From the NCBI GenBank assembly GCA_947165725.1, contig CAMVBL010000001.1:1-50643 (forward strand): a stretch of DNA of 50,643 nucleotides, read 5' to 3'. This DNA comes from an uncultured Caryophanales bacterium (GTDB lineage: Bacteria > Bacillota_I > Bacilli_A > RFN20 > CAG-826). The position numbers and the translations under genes are program-made. Below are positions 1 to 8,973 of this stretch, one piece after another (the first letter of the stretch is position 1; every line of letters starts with the position of its first letter). Under the pieces are notes generated by a model. That model worked only from the letters and a program-made list of their open reading frames with translations, had not been told where the DNA came from and made no database searches.

Positions 1-1906
1 GTGCTGGAGCAGGTTGTTCCACGACGATTGGGGTTGGATTATTAAGTTGAGGCCAAATCTCATCCGCAGCTTCATCAAATGTGACTGTAGGAATATAAAC
101 GACTGGCGCTGGTTTGCTAGGCTCGGCCTGCGCTTGTTGAGTAGGCGCTGGTTTAGTAGCTTTCTTAGCGGCAGCTTTAGCCTGTTTAACAGGAACTTCA
201 ACCACCACTTGTTCTTCGGCCTTAGCGATTGGATTTGGATTATTTAATTGTGGCCAAATCTCATCAGCGGCTTCATCAAATGTCACAGTTGGTGTATAAA
301 CCTTAACAACTTTAACTGGTTGCTCTGTTTCTGGTGCAGGTGTAGGAACTGGTACTTCCTTAACGACTTCTTTAACAACAACTTTTTCCACGACTTTTGG
401 AATTGGATGTGGATTTCTAAGCTGTGGCCAGATTTCGTCTGCTGCTTGTTCGAAGGTGACAGTTGGAACATAAACTTTCTCAGCTTCTTTTTCTTTCTTT
501 TTGCCCTTCTTAGGTTCTTCTACTGGGGCATTATTAGCGTTAACGATATCAGTAACGTCTTGTTTAGAAGCGTTAATGATTTCATTACGCATGGCGTTGA
601 GTAAGTCTTCTTCTTCTTTTCTAATGGCTTCTTTCTCCATTTCAAGGAGTTTAAGTCTAGCTTGTTCACGTTTCGCTAAGATGGCTTGGACTTTCTTTTC
701 GAAGGCATTAACTTCTTTTTGTCTACGCTTTAATAAGTCGTTCTTTGCTTTAAGATCTTGTTGATTTTCCTTCTTAGCGGCATATTCATCTTCGTAATAT
801 TCTTTTTCTTTCTTTGTTGGATGGAGTGGTAAGTCTTTTCTGACTTTACTATCTAAATAGGCTTGATAGCCATCATCCACTCTAGCGAAAGAGAGTGGGC
901 CTTCTAATAGTGGACCATAGATAAATGATTCATCTTCTAATGATGTGAGAATTCTTGGCTTATAAACCTTAGTGTTAACTTTCTTTTCACGGGCAATGTT
1001 ATTACCTCTTAATGTCACATAGTTAGCGAATAAGGTTCTGTTTAATTCTGCGAGTTCTTCATCATTAAATAATGAATAGTTTTCATCAATCTTATAGTCG
1101 ACACCTAATCTATCGTATGTTTCAATAAATCTATAAACTTCATAGCAGTGTCTATATTTAGGATTCTTTCTAATGATGTTAGTTTGAACAATTGGGTTTC
1201 TCACATCTTTTTCATTCTTCATTTGTTTCATAAATGGAGAATTATAGAAATAGGAAATATAGTCTCTAGTTTGTTGAATTCTTTCAACATAACTACTATT
1301 AATTTTGGTTTCTTCGTCTTCTTTCTTATAAGAAACTTTAATCTTTGTTTCAATTTCAACTTCCGCTCCGTCGACGATGGATTTGTTTTTGAAATATAAA
1401 ACTTCTTCGTTATGTAATTCCGCGAATTTAGAAACGAATTCATAACGTTTAGAAATGAATAAATATAGTCTTCTTACAAAAGTCGCGATGAATCTATTTT
1501 CATAAGTATGTAAATCATCATCACTGCTCATGGATAAGATCTTAGAAGGAATGACGTTACCATAATCATCGACTTCTTTAATGTATTGAGTGTGGCTCGC
1601 TAAGTGTTGCACAGATTCAGATGTGACTTTTCTAGCAAGTTCTACTGGTGTTAAGTTACCGACGACTTTAGTGTGTTGTCTTGGATTAGCGATGATATCG
1701 CCTAAATCGAAGATACAGCCTTCAATCATTTCAATCCAGCTCTTATCAAAAGAGGAGGAGGCTAAACGGTCAAGTCTTAAATAAGAGTTCTTACCCGCGC
1801 TTAAAGAATCGTAGATTTCCTTAGCGTGGGAATCACGTACGATTTTCTTCATCGCGCTATGATAGGCTTTATTTAGTTGTTTGTTTGTTGTGACCGTTTT
1901 TTTCAT
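1..1906 (-). CDS. Partial gene: DUF2357-like partner of the McrB-type ATPase, repeat-rich C-terminus
   Basis: An open frame runs from an ATG at 1904-1906 through the left edge of the window without a stop, so at least 634 residues are present and the C-terminus is missing. The first ~330 residues are charged and globular, with a Tyr-Glu-Asn-Arg-Phe stretch near residues 135-140 that resembles the DUF2357 family often paired with McrB-like ATPases; this is from memory and weak. A long Lys/Glu/Ala-rich segment, probably coiled coil, follows at about residues 380-460. Then come three copies of a ~24-residue repeat (core TFDEAADEIWPQL) separated by Lys/Pro/Val-rich linkers. It lies 21 bases downstream of the AAA+ gene on the same strand, so the two are probably co-transcribed and act together. 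No signal peptide or membrane segment is seen in the visible part. Function unknown. Confidence 0.75.
   Translation of the reverse strand, partial: MKKTVTTNKQLNKAYHSAMKKIVRDSHAKEIYDSLSAGKNSYLRLDRLASSSFDKSWIEMIEGCIFDLGDIIANPRQHTKVVGNLTPVELARKVTSESVQHLASHTQYIKEVDDYGNVIPSKILSMSSDDDLHTYENRFIATFVRRLYLFISKRYEFVSKFAELHNEEVLYFKNKSIVDGAEVEIETKIKVSYKKEDEETKINSSYVERIQQTRDYISYFYNSPFMKQMKNEKDVRNPIVQTNIIRKNPKYRHCYEVYRFIETYDRLGVDYKIDENYSLFNDEELAELNRTLFANYVTLRGNNIAREKKVNTKVYKPRILTSLEDESFIYGPLLEGPLSFARVDDGYQAYLDSKVRKDLPLHPTKKEKEYYEDEYAAKKENQQDLKAKNDLLKRRQKEVNAFEKKVQAILAKREQARLKLLEMEKEAIRKEEEDLLNAMRNEIINASKQDVTDIVNANNAPVEEPKKGKKKEKEAEKVYVPTVTFEQAADEIWPQLRNPHPIPKVVEKVVVKEVVKEVPVPTPAPETEQPVKVVKVYTPTVTFDEAADEIWPQLNNPNPIAKAEEQVVVEVPVKQAKAAAKKATKPAPTQQAQAEPSKPAPVVYIPTVTFDEAADEIWPQLNNPTPIVVEQPAPA
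30..475 (-). repeat. Three in-frame ~24-residue tandem repeats
   Basis: Units at 30-100, 231-301 and 404-475 encode nearly the same peptide: Val-Tyr-x-Pro-Thr-Val-Thr-Phe, then an acidic Ala-Ala-Asp-Glu-Ile-Trp-Pro-Gln-Leu core, ending Asn-Pro-x-Pro-Ile. They are separated by low-complexity Pro/Lys/Val linkers of about 35-45 residues. The array may continue past the window edge. The look is of short linear binding motifs on a flexible tether. Confidence 0.85.
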
Positions 1907-1927
1907 GATGAGTTTAGTTTTTAGTTA

Positions 1928-3454
1928 TTAGTTGTTCTTAATTAAGTTATTGATGTAGTTATGGGCCATTTTGAAGTTACCCTTGCCATACATCTTATCT
2001 AATTGGGCATCGAGTTCTTTTAATTCGTCTTTTAAGAAGGCGATGTTAAGAGATTCGAATTTCTTTAAGACCTTGTTAGTGAAGATGAAGTCATAACCAT
2101 CGACTTCTTTACCACCACAGGCGACATATACTGGGATAAATGTATCTAATTGCTTTAAGATACGGTTACCAAAGGCGAGTTTGAATTTCTTAATGACGAA
2201 GTTATCAAGTTGTTCGAACTTGTCAGACATGTCTTTAGAGATTGGGAATTGGTTAATCGCATCATCATATAATTTTCTGATTTGACTATATGGGACGTTC
2301 ATAGCCTCTTGATTTGGACATTCAAATGGTCTGCCCTTATCATCAAAGAACAATGAAATCGCACGGTCATAGACCTTATCGGAGATGGTGAATGTACTAT
2401 CGTCGTTATTGGCGGTACCAAAGAAGATGACGTTTTGTGGGATTAATAATTTACCATCTTTTAAGTTAACTGGGTCGTTAGCGATTGTTGTAGGAATTAA
2501 GTCGATAACCCAGTCGTTAGGATCTCTCATTTCCATGACGGATAAGAATTCAGCGAAGTAGTATTCAATACGGGCTAAGTTCATTTCATCGAGGACGATG
2601 ACATCTAAGTCTTGTCTATATGTTGTGGTATATAACGCTCTTAAGAATTCAGTTTCATTGAACTTCTTAGTGAATTCGTTATAGTAACCTAATAATTCAC
2701 TTCTATCTTTCCAGGATGGTTGAACTGGAATAATCGCACTATCGAAATTGAAGAATTTACCAAGCGCGAACGCTAAGGATGTTTTACCTGTACCAGAGAT
2801 ACCTTCTAAGATGATTAACTTAGAGGCCGCCATACCGGCAAATAATTGTTTAATAACATCTTCCCTATAATATAACTTCAATTGGCTAGCGGCGAAGTTA
2901 CGGAAGGCATTACATAATTCTTCGAGGGATAAGTTTGGTCTATATGGAATATCCATGTTTGTGCCTCTATATTTGTTATCAACATGGATAAGTTTTGGGA
3001 AGCGGGAGGATACTTCTTCCACGATTTCTTGACTTTCTTGGTCTAATTGACTTTCAGAAGCACCACGTAAGCCCATATAACCGACTTTGAGATTGAGGAT
3101 CTTATCTTTTTCTTGGATGGCTTGGAATAATTCATAGTTGAGTCTTTCAACTTGTCTTGCGAGTTCTTCTTTGTCTAATTCTCTCTTCACGAACCTAATG
3201 TATTTACGTAAGAAGATGACAATAAGGAAAATTAAACCAGCGAAAAGGCCGATTAAAAGCAATAACATGATGACCCAGAAGAGCCAGCCAATAAAGCCGA
3301 ACTCACCACTGTGGGCACTCATGTAAGAGTTGTAGGTGTTGAAATTATTTCCTAAATCAGTCCATGGAGAGATAATGGCCTTATAAAAGAAAGTACCAAT
3401 ATCGCTGAGAACTTTAAGAAACATTTCTCTTAAGTAATCAAAATAAGCAATCAT
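1928..3454 (-). CDS. Membrane-anchored McrB-like AAA+ ATPase
   Basis: 508 residues. Residues 54-82 form one long hydrophobic segment, followed by a charged likely coiled coil (90-125) and a C-terminal AAA+ module. Visible motifs are Walker A GISGTGKTS (218-226), a Trp-Lys-Asp-Arg-Ser-Glu-Leu-Leu-Gly-Tyr-Tyr segment (248-258), Walker B with VIVLDEMNLA (about 285-294), and a sensor-1 Asn in a GTANND stretch followed by SDKVYDRA. The YY-Glu/Leu-Gly segment and Walker B are typical of McrB/MoxR-like ATPases. McrB proteins of type IV restriction are normally soluble, so the anchor is unusual. The stop abuts the start of the next gene, and its own ATG overlaps the stop of the upstream exported protein (3454), so it belongs to the same operon as the TasA-like paralogues. 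Substrate unknown; remodelling or assembly at the membrane is inference. Confidence 0.8.
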   Translation of the reverse strand: MIAYFDYLREMFLKVLSDIGTFFYKAIISPWTDLGNNFNTYNSYMSAHSGEFGFIGWLFWVIMLLLLIGLFAGLIFLIVIFLRKYIRFVKRELDKEELARQVERLNYELFQAIQEKDKILNLKVGYMGLRGASESQLDQESQEIVEEVSSRFPKLIHVDNKYRGTNMDIPYRPNLSLEELCNAFRNFAASQLKLYYREDVIKQLFAGMAASKLIILEGISGTGKTSLAFALGKFFNFDSAIIPVQPSWKDRSELLGYYNEFTKKFNETEFLRALYTTTYRQDLDVIVLDEMNLARIEYYFAEFLSVMEMRDPNDWVIDLIPTTIANDPVNLKDGKLLIPQNVIFFGTANNDDSTFTISDKVYDRAISLFFDDKGRPFECPNQEAMNVPYSQIRKLYDDAINQFPISKDMSDKFEQLDNFVIKKFKLAFGNRILKQLDTFIPVYVACGGKEVDGYDFIFTNKVLKKFESLNIAFLKDELKELDAQLDKMYGKGNFKMAHNYINNLIKNN

Positions 3455-4530
3455 TACAAGATCCTCCTTAGTAATTTGAAGCTAATGTTTGTGTCAAAGC
3501 AAGCGCCCATTGTTTCATTGATGCAGGCTTTATCCCAACCCTCTAAATAGATAGAGATAACGATTTCTGTTGGTCTACCACGATAGCATGGAATTAACAC
3601 TTCTGTATCAAGTCCACCAATTTCATCAAGGGCATATGATTCTTCTTTAGCGATTTCTAATCCTTGAGAATTCGCTATATCGAATGTATAGGCATCTTTT
3701 CTATTCTTGGCATCAAAGCTGTTGCCATAGAAATTGCCTTTTGTATCTATTTTTTCAATTTCCGCTGTTGGATCAACTGGATCAACGTAAGCCGCTTTTG
3801 AACGGTCATTGACTTGACCATAGATATATTCTCTTCTAGAACCACCATCATTATAGGTGTCATAGTAACCATCAGCGTTATTGTCTAAAAGTCCACCAAA
3901 GAGGACTTCTTCATTTTCTTGTTTATATGGGTCGATAACATAATAGCGGTAATAATCTTCCTCGTTGACTAAGATAGACATTCTTAAACAATCACGGAGA
4001 CTATTAAGTTTTTGTGTGATGTCATCAGCACTTACTTCAGGATATTCCTTATGTAATTCCTGCGCGCGTAAAGAATTAAATTTTTCGTTATACTCGAACG
4101 CACAGGCTTCAACATCCAAAGTGGCATAGTAATCCACTATGTTGGACAATAAATAAATTCTCTTTTGGAAAAAGCCACCAGCGGCTTCTTCATCAAAAGC
4201 AATACCATCTTCTGCAACAGGAGATGAACAGTCATAAAAAACTGGAGTATCAGCCTTTTGGCTCATCCACGCATCACGATACATGGAGCTCACAGGCGCG
4301 AATAAAAATTCGTTTTCAATGAGATCTTCGCTAGTAAGTTCTTGTTTAAAAGTATCTAATTCTTTTGAGGTCGACACTAATAGTTGTGCGTCACCATTCA
4401 TATCAATATCAAAAGAATTAATCTTTAAGCGGTCACTGCTTGCATACCAGGCCCAAGTTAAAGAAACAGATAAAGTCGCGATTGCGGCTATCCCAACAAT
4501 ACTTGTTAGTATGATTCTTTTCTTGTTCAT
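3454..4530 (-). CDS. SipW-cognate-type exported protein, paralogue 5 of the unit A cassette
   Basis: 358 residues. A basic N-terminus and a hydrophobic stretch end in the Trp-Ala-Trp-Tyr motif at 26-29, the pattern of proteins processed by SipW-type signal peptidase (TasA/camelysin class). The mature part has an Asp-Asn-Asn-Ala-Asp-Gly-Tyr-Tyr-Asp loop resembling a calcium-binding loop, and near the C-terminus the cassette-wide motif ISIYLEGWD. It is the last of five related genes and overlaps the McrB-like ATPase gene by one base, suggesting translational coupling. Probably a surface or fibre-forming protein; the role in this organism is inferred from family resemblance only. Confidence 0.8.
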   Translation of the reverse strand: MNKKRIILTSIVGIAAIATLSVSLTWAWYASSDRLKINSFDIDMNGDAQLLVSTSKELDTFKQELTSEDLIENEFLFAPVSSMYRDAWMSQKADTPVFYDCSSPVAEDGIAFDEEAAGGFFQKRIYLLSNIVDYYATLDVEACAFEYNEKFNSLRAQELHKEYPEVSADDITQKLNSLRDCLRMSILVNEEDYYRYYVIDPYKQENEEVLFGGLLDNNADGYYDTYNDGGSRREYIYGQVNDRSKAAYVDPVDPTAEIEKIDTKGNFYGNSFDAKNRKDAYTFDIANSQGLEIAKEESYALDEIGGLDTEVLIPCYRGRPTEIVISIYLEGWDKACINETMGACFDTNISFKLLRRIL

Positions 4531-4535
4531 AAAAA

Positions 4536-5699
4536 TTAAATCCTATTAGTCTCAAATCTTAATTGGAAATCAAATTTATGTGATTGTTCTTCGTCTATGA
4601 CGGAGAAATCCCAACCTTCTAAATAAATTGTAGCATCAAATTCACCGATGTAGCCAACACTTTCGCCACCAGTTTTACAAACAGATGTCTTTTTACCTGC
4701 TGGATTAGATAAAGTACCATCAGCAGCTTTGACTGGTTTAATTGTGTTAATGCCTTCAAATTTAGCGGTTTTAATGTTAAGTTTGTTTAAATTCTCATAG
4801 TAAGCAGGAGCTAGTGGAGAATGCTTGGCAGTAAATGTGTCACCTGTTGTAGCGCCACTACCATTAATGTCCACTATCTGATCTGGACCATCATATTGGT
4901 CATTAATGATGCCTGTATCAGTACCATCTTCGATGGTATATTCGCCATAAATTATTTCACCATTATCATCAAAATCGTAATAATTATCACGCCCAAGGTT
5001 TAATAAACCTGCAACTTTAGTTTCACCATTATCATTAGAAGATGGGTTGTAAATGAATCCATTGTTTGCACCATATTCATTAACATCGCGATTAACATAC
5101 ATTCTCATGGCCTTCGAAACATTTCCGCTAGAAGTAGTAGAAGCACGTGTTTGAGCGTGTGTAAGCCATAATTCTTGACCAGCCACAAATTCACGATCGC
5201 CATTTGCTTTAGTACGAAACGTTCTAAAAGCAAATGTAATATGAGAATAGTCCAAATGTGCAGCGACTTCTGAATTATTATAGCTTTCAGCATTTGGAGA
5301 TTGCTTTAATGCGAAGGAGTTGTGATTATTATCTGCTGGATTGAATTCACCAGATGTAACTGGAATCAATTCATTAGTAGCATAACCTCTTGCGGATAAG
5401 TACATATTCAAACGTTCAGAACTTAAGCCTTCGCCTGCAGGTGCGAAATAATAATAAGAGCCATTAATTTGCTCTTCAATCATGCCATCTTGTTTTAAAG
5501 CGGTTATTTCAGCATTATGCTTAACGCCGATTTGTAATTGACCATTATCATAAACAGAAGTACCAGAGAATAGTAAAGAAGCGCGTGTTGCATAGGCATA
5601 CCACGCTAAAGAGCTGCTTATTGCACCACCGATTGAAACAACGGTGCATAAGCCTAAAATCCCACATAGTAATTTTGCTGGATTAATAGCCTTTTTCAT
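4536..5699 (-). CDS. SipW-cognate-type exported protein, paralogue 4
   Basis: 387 residues from the ATG at 5699, chosen over an upstream in-frame start at 5744 because a good ribosome site (AGAAGGAAG) sits just before it and the signal region starts there. Hydrophobic residues 9-30 end in LAWYAYATRA (31-40), the Ala-Trp-Tyr motif of SipW-cognate signal peptides. The mature part has Asp-Phe-Asp-Asp-Asn-Gly and Asp-Ile-Asn-Gly-Ser-Gly loops that look calcium binding, and ends with the ATIYLEGWD motif. Spacing to the next gene is 5 bases. Confidence 0.8.
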   Translation of the reverse strand: MKKAINPAKLLCGILGLCTVVSIGGAISSSLAWYAYATRASLLFSGTSVYDNGQLQIGVKHNAEITALKQDGMIEEQINGSYYYFAPAGEGLSSERLNMYLSARGYATNELIPVTSGEFNPADNNHNSFALKQSPNAESYNNSEVAAHLDYSHITFAFRTFRTKANGDREFVAGQELWLTHAQTRASTTSSGNVSKAMRMYVNRDVNEYGANNGFIYNPSSNDNGETKVAGLLNLGRDNYYDFDDNGEIIYGEYTIEDGTDTGIINDQYDGPDQIVDINGSGATTGDTFTAKHSPLAPAYYENLNKLNIKTAKFEGINTIKPVKAADGTLSNPAGKKTSVCKTGGESVGYIGEFDATIYLEGWDFSVIDEEQSHKFDFQLRFETNRI

Positions 5700-5800
5700 A
5701 CTTCCTTCTTTCTGCTTATTCTTTACACCAGCAAAGCCACACATATATGCATGACTTTGCTAGTGTTAATCAATCTATTTTAAATTATTCCTGCTTTGCT

Positions 5801-6832
5801 TTATTGTCTATCTTGGACAGCGAATTGAATACCAACGTTGAATTGGGAATCAATATACTTTGTCGCATCCCAAATAGCTTTGCCGTCAAATTGTTGCCAA
5901 CCTTCAACCCAGATAGTAACTGTAACAGTTAAGTAACTGGATTCACTGGCTAAGGTTTTACCAATAGCTTTAGCGGCTGCTGGATCGCCGGCTTTAGTTT
6001 CATCATCATAAAGTTTATTATTCTCAGAATAAACTAATGCTGGATTTGTCGCCGTTGAGCTAGATGATGCAATATAAGCTGTTTGAATTTCGTTTGCAAG
6101 TTCATCAGCATTTTCATCACCATAGACAACATCCTTTAAAGCAACATGGTTATTGCCATCGTATCCGAAACCGAATTCATCGCCTTCTGGATAGGCTTTA
6201 TCATCTGCACCATCACCGTCGATGTCGAGTTTACCACTAGTATTAACTTGACCACCTTGTTTAGAGATGAGTCTGTTAATTGTGTTTGTACCATCATTAG
6301 CGGAAATGTGAACACGAAGAGCATTGCTAATATCTTCTTTACCTTCTGGATTCTTTAAATCCTTTTGGAGAAGGAGTTGTGTTAAGAAAACGTCTTGTGC
6401 ATCGTTTGCAGCTGTTTCACCTTCACGATTGATGTTGCGAAGTTCTAATTTGAACTGGGCATAGTTTCTATCTGTTGCCTCGCCCCATTTAGTCATATCG
6501 CTAACACCAGGTGCTGGTTGGACATAGCCCTTAGCAGGAAGAGCGGCATCTTTACCTAATGCACCAAATGTCATAGGAACGATTTTCATTCCGCTTCCTA
6601 ATTGTGTATTCATTTCTTGCCATGTAATTCTTGTTCTCCATTGATTGTCATTTTCACCGACAAATCTCATTTGGAGATTGGAACTAACACCACTAGCTTC
6701 ACCAACGTAAGCAACGTTAGCTCTGGTGGAGTATTGATACCATGCAATGGTATTACCAACGGAACCCGCTAAGGAACCGCCGATTGCTAAGGCAAGAGCA
6801 GAAACAATAATTTTATTCTTATTTAATTTCAT
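5801..6832 (-). CDS. SipW-cognate-type exported protein, paralogue 3
   Basis: 343 residues. The signal region ends in Ala-Trp-Tyr at 30-32, followed by QYSTRANVAYVG, which is almost the same in the two neighbouring paralogues. A clear acidic loop, LDIDGDGADD (about 202-211), resembles dockerin/thrombospondin-type calcium loops. The C-terminus carries the WVEGW motif (about 308-312) and ends in a beta-rich stretch. A ribosome site AGGAGAAA precedes the start. Likely surface-exposed structural protein; exact role unknown. Confidence 0.8.
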   Translation of the reverse strand: MKLNKNKIIVSALALAIGGSLAGSVGNTIAWYQYSTRANVAYVGEASGVSSNLQMRFVGENDNQWRTRITWQEMNTQLGSGMKIVPMTFGALGKDAALPAKGYVQPAPGVSDMTKWGEATDRNYAQFKLELRNINREGETAANDAQDVFLTQLLLQKDLKNPEGKEDISNALRVHISANDGTNTINRLISKQGGQVNTSGKLDIDGDGADDKAYPEGDEFGFGYDGNNHVALKDVVYGDENADELANEIQTAYIASSSSTATNPALVYSENNKLYDDETKAGDPAAAKAIGKTLASESSYLTVTVTIWVEGWQQFDGKAIWDATKYIDSQFNVGIQFAVQDRQ

Positions 6833-6919
6833 AATTGTTTTTCTCCTAGAGAGAAGTTCTCTTTAATAATTTTTGGATAATTTAAATAGTTTTATTTGTT
6901 TGAATTATGAATGTAAGTT

Positions 6920-7873
6920 TTAATTGTGATCACTGTTATGTGATTTAACGCCTAGTCTAATACCGACGTTAAATTTTTTACCGACATATGCTGCTGGATC
7001 CCAAACAGGTGTGTTTGTTGCACCATTTGCATTGCCATCTAAGCCTTGGTCTAATTTGCTCCAGCCCTCAATCCATGTTGTTACAATAATGGTCATATAA
7101 CCATTGCCAGTTTTACCGATTGATACTCCACTAGGATTATCAGGATCTGCGCTAATGATTGTTGTGTCATTACATAAATAGGATGTTTGAGAAGCGTTCT
7201 CACCATAATAACAATCTTGTGTCCCCCAACTTTCAAGATCTTTGTCATAAGAACCGTCATTATTCAAATCAAGATATCCACCAACAGTTGTAGATGTAAC
7301 GCTCTTAGCGAACAAGAAATTTTTCTTGGCGCCATTAGCATCTGTTACTGCAATGTGGACTCTAACTGCATCTGACAAATCGTTCGTTGTGCCGTTTGTA
7401 GAGTCATCTTGAATTAATAACTCTGTAATGTAGACATCATTCTCTAATAATGTTTGTGTGCTTGCGCCATCAACATCATTAACTTTGGCGAGAATTGTTA
7501 ATTGAGCATAATTATTGCTGTTAGCGGCTGTCCAATGGCTGTAGTCACCGCCGTGGCCGAAATCTGGCTGTGCGTAGAAATCTGAAAGTGCTGCATCCTT
7601 AGCTTGTTCGCCTGTTGTAATAGGAACAAGATGATTACCTGTTATTCGACTTGCCGTATCAGTTTGGTAATAATCGTTGCCCCAGTGTCCCCCGTTATCG
7701 ATTGAAATCTTTAATAATTTAGTAGAATGTGTCATCGCGCCAACATAGGCCACTTGTGCTCTGGTCGCATATTGAAACCAGGCGAGAGTTGAACTAAGTG
7801 TCGCAGCTAATGAGCCTCCAATTAATAAGGCGAAACTAGGAATGAGTACTTTTTTAAGATTGAGCTTTTTCAT
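6920..7873 (-). CDS. SipW-cognate-type exported protein, paralogue 2
   Basis: 317 residues. Signal region with Ala-Trp-Phe at 31-33 and the following QYATRAQVAYVGA, a close relative of the 5801-6832 product. The mature part has the acidic loop LDLNNDGSYDKD and the C-terminal TTWIEGW motif. Its start lies 20 bases inside the end of the upstream gene, so translation is probably coupled. Tyr- and Asn-rich, low in Cys, as expected for an extracellular fibre or matrix protein. Confidence 0.8.
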   Translation of the reverse strand: MKKLNLKKVLIPSFALLIGGSLAATLSSTLAWFQYATRAQVAYVGAMTHSTKLLKISIDNGGHWGNDYYQTDTASRITGNHLVPITTGEQAKDAALSDFYAQPDFGHGGDYSHWTAANSNNYAQLTILAKVNDVDGASTQTLLENDVYITELLIQDDSTNGTTNDLSDAVRVHIAVTDANGAKKNFLFAKSVTSTTVGGYLDLNNDGSYDKDLESWGTQDCYYGENASQTSYLCNDTTIISADPDNPSGVSIGKTGNGYMTIIVTTWIEGWSKLDQGLDGNANGATNTPVWDPAAYVGKKFNVGIRLGVKSHNSDHN

Positions 7874-8720
7874 ACGCAGCGATATCGACTCCTAATTTTA
7901 GTGTCGCACCTTCTGGGTATTCTTCTGCAGGTTTTGATTGAGGATCATATCCTTCAAGCCAAATAACGATTGTATATCTTTTGATATCGTTTTTATTGAA
8001 ACCTTCCACTTTGTATTCTGCAATTGTGCTACCATCAAGGAACTTATCGGCTAAGCGATATTCTTCAGTTTCTTGAACAGCATGAGTTGGATCTGGATGT
8101 GCAATGAATTCACGGTCTGTGGAATTGCCATCAAGATCAACATTGTTTTCTGCAGCTTTCTTAGCAAAAACACGATAATCATGTTTTCCACTATCTGGAT
8201 CGTTTTCAAAAACCATGAGTCTTAATGTGTCATCAAGACTTCTACCTGAGAAATCGTCCGCTCTTGTACGGTCGTCAATATTAATCTTCATTGTGTATGA
8301 AGCAGACTTATTACCGATATTTTTCACATAAAATGTGTATTTAAAGTATTCCAAGCCTTTGGCGGTTTTGTATTCGCCAGTTTTTTCATCTAAATATGTG
8401 TAATCATATTCACCAGCTGTGTAAGGTGTGGTTTCGTCATCTAAGGTGTCTAAACCTTTTTTAACGAGATCAAAATAAGTATTTTCAATGTACTTAGCAT
8501 TTTCACTAATACGTAAGTAAGTTGAATAATTGGTGGAATTCTTCTTTTCGGTTAAGGCTAAATTGACTTGGCTATTATTTAATGAAACAGTGAAAGTTCC
8601 CACGGAACGTCCGAGGAAAGAGATAATTACTAAAGAAGTAATACCCAAAGATGAAAACAATGCCACGAAACCAGCAATCTTTCTTCTTCTTCTTTTTCTC
8701 ACTAATAAATTGTCGTACAT
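7854..8720 (-). CDS. Exported TasA-like protein, paralogue 1, first gene of unit A
   Basis: 288 residues from the ATG at 8720; a longer frame to 8804 would place the start inside the riboswitch expression platform. A very basic N-terminus (RKRRRRK) precedes a membrane segment at about 14-36. Unlike the others it lacks Ala-Trp-Phe and reads Gly-Thr-Phe-Thr-Val-Ser after the hydrophobic core. The body has a VDLDGNSTD loop and the C-terminal IVIWLEGYD motif, tying it to the four downstream paralogues. It may be a membrane-anchored or differently processed member. Expression is probably set by the c-di-GMP-I riboswitch just upstream. Confidence 0.75.
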   Translation of the reverse strand: MYDNLLVRKRRRRKIAGFVALFSSLGITSLVIISFLGRSVGTFTVSLNNSQVNLALTEKKNSTNYSTYLRISENAKYIENTYFDLVKKGLDTLDDETTPYTAGEYDYTYLDEKTGEYKTAKGLEYFKYTFYVKNIGNKSASYTMKINIDDRTRADDFSGRSLDDTLRLMVFENDPDSGKHDYRVFAKKAAENNVDLDGNSTDREFIAHPDPTHAVQETEEYRLADKFLDGSTIAEYKVEGFNKNDIKRYTIVIWLEGYDPQSKPAEEYPEGATLKLGVDIAAYEKAQS

Positions 8721-8779
8721 AAATAGCGTTTCTTTTACCCTTTCAAGGTGTCTAAATGTTGTTTGTCCCAATGGGTGAG

Positions 8780-8960
8780 AAATTAAAATGCCAGTGCCTA
8801 TCATCCATACTTCATGGCGGGTTTAATTTCGTACCCTAAGGCAACTGGCAATCTTACTTAAGAAATATAAAACCTCAATCAAAGTGAATCGATTGAGGTT
8901 GCTGGCTATCTTATATAAGACCCTATAGTTTTGCGTCGCCGGATTACTCCGGTTTTGCTT
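8780..8960 (-). promoter_or_regulatory. Cyclic-di-GMP-I (GEMM) riboswitch A with expression platform
   Basis: On the minus strand the leader has GCAAAACC, a P2 hairpin CCGGA-GTAA-TCCGG with a GNRA loop (8939-8952), then GACGCAAAACTATAGGGTCT and GATAGCCAG (8902-8910), the hallmarks of GEMM-I aptamers. A 10-bp hairpin (8871-8880 with 8891-8900) follows. A second copy of the 3' strand, GATTGCCAGTTGCC (8840-8853), can pair with GGCACTGGC (8790-8798) in front of a T-rich run (8780-8789), giving a terminator-like stem. Two other copies occur at 21158-21315 and 25880-26018, with compensating changes in P2. It controls the five-paralogue/ATPase operon. Confidence 0.88.
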
Positions 8961-8973
8961 TTAGCTCACATAT

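Noticed and set aside
404..475. CRISPR-like repeats at the left edge
   Set aside because: The repeats are in-frame protein repeats with unequal spacing of about 100-130 bases and diverged sequence, not CRISPR units.
14..604. Short plus-strand frames rich in Phe/Trp/Asn at the left edge
   Set aside because: They are antisense to a continuous minus-strand frame that reaches the window edge and encodes clear tandem repeats.
8721..8804. Longer start for the first unit A gene
   Set aside because: Would put coding sequence inside the riboswitch terminator stem; the basic signal-like N-terminus begins at 8720.
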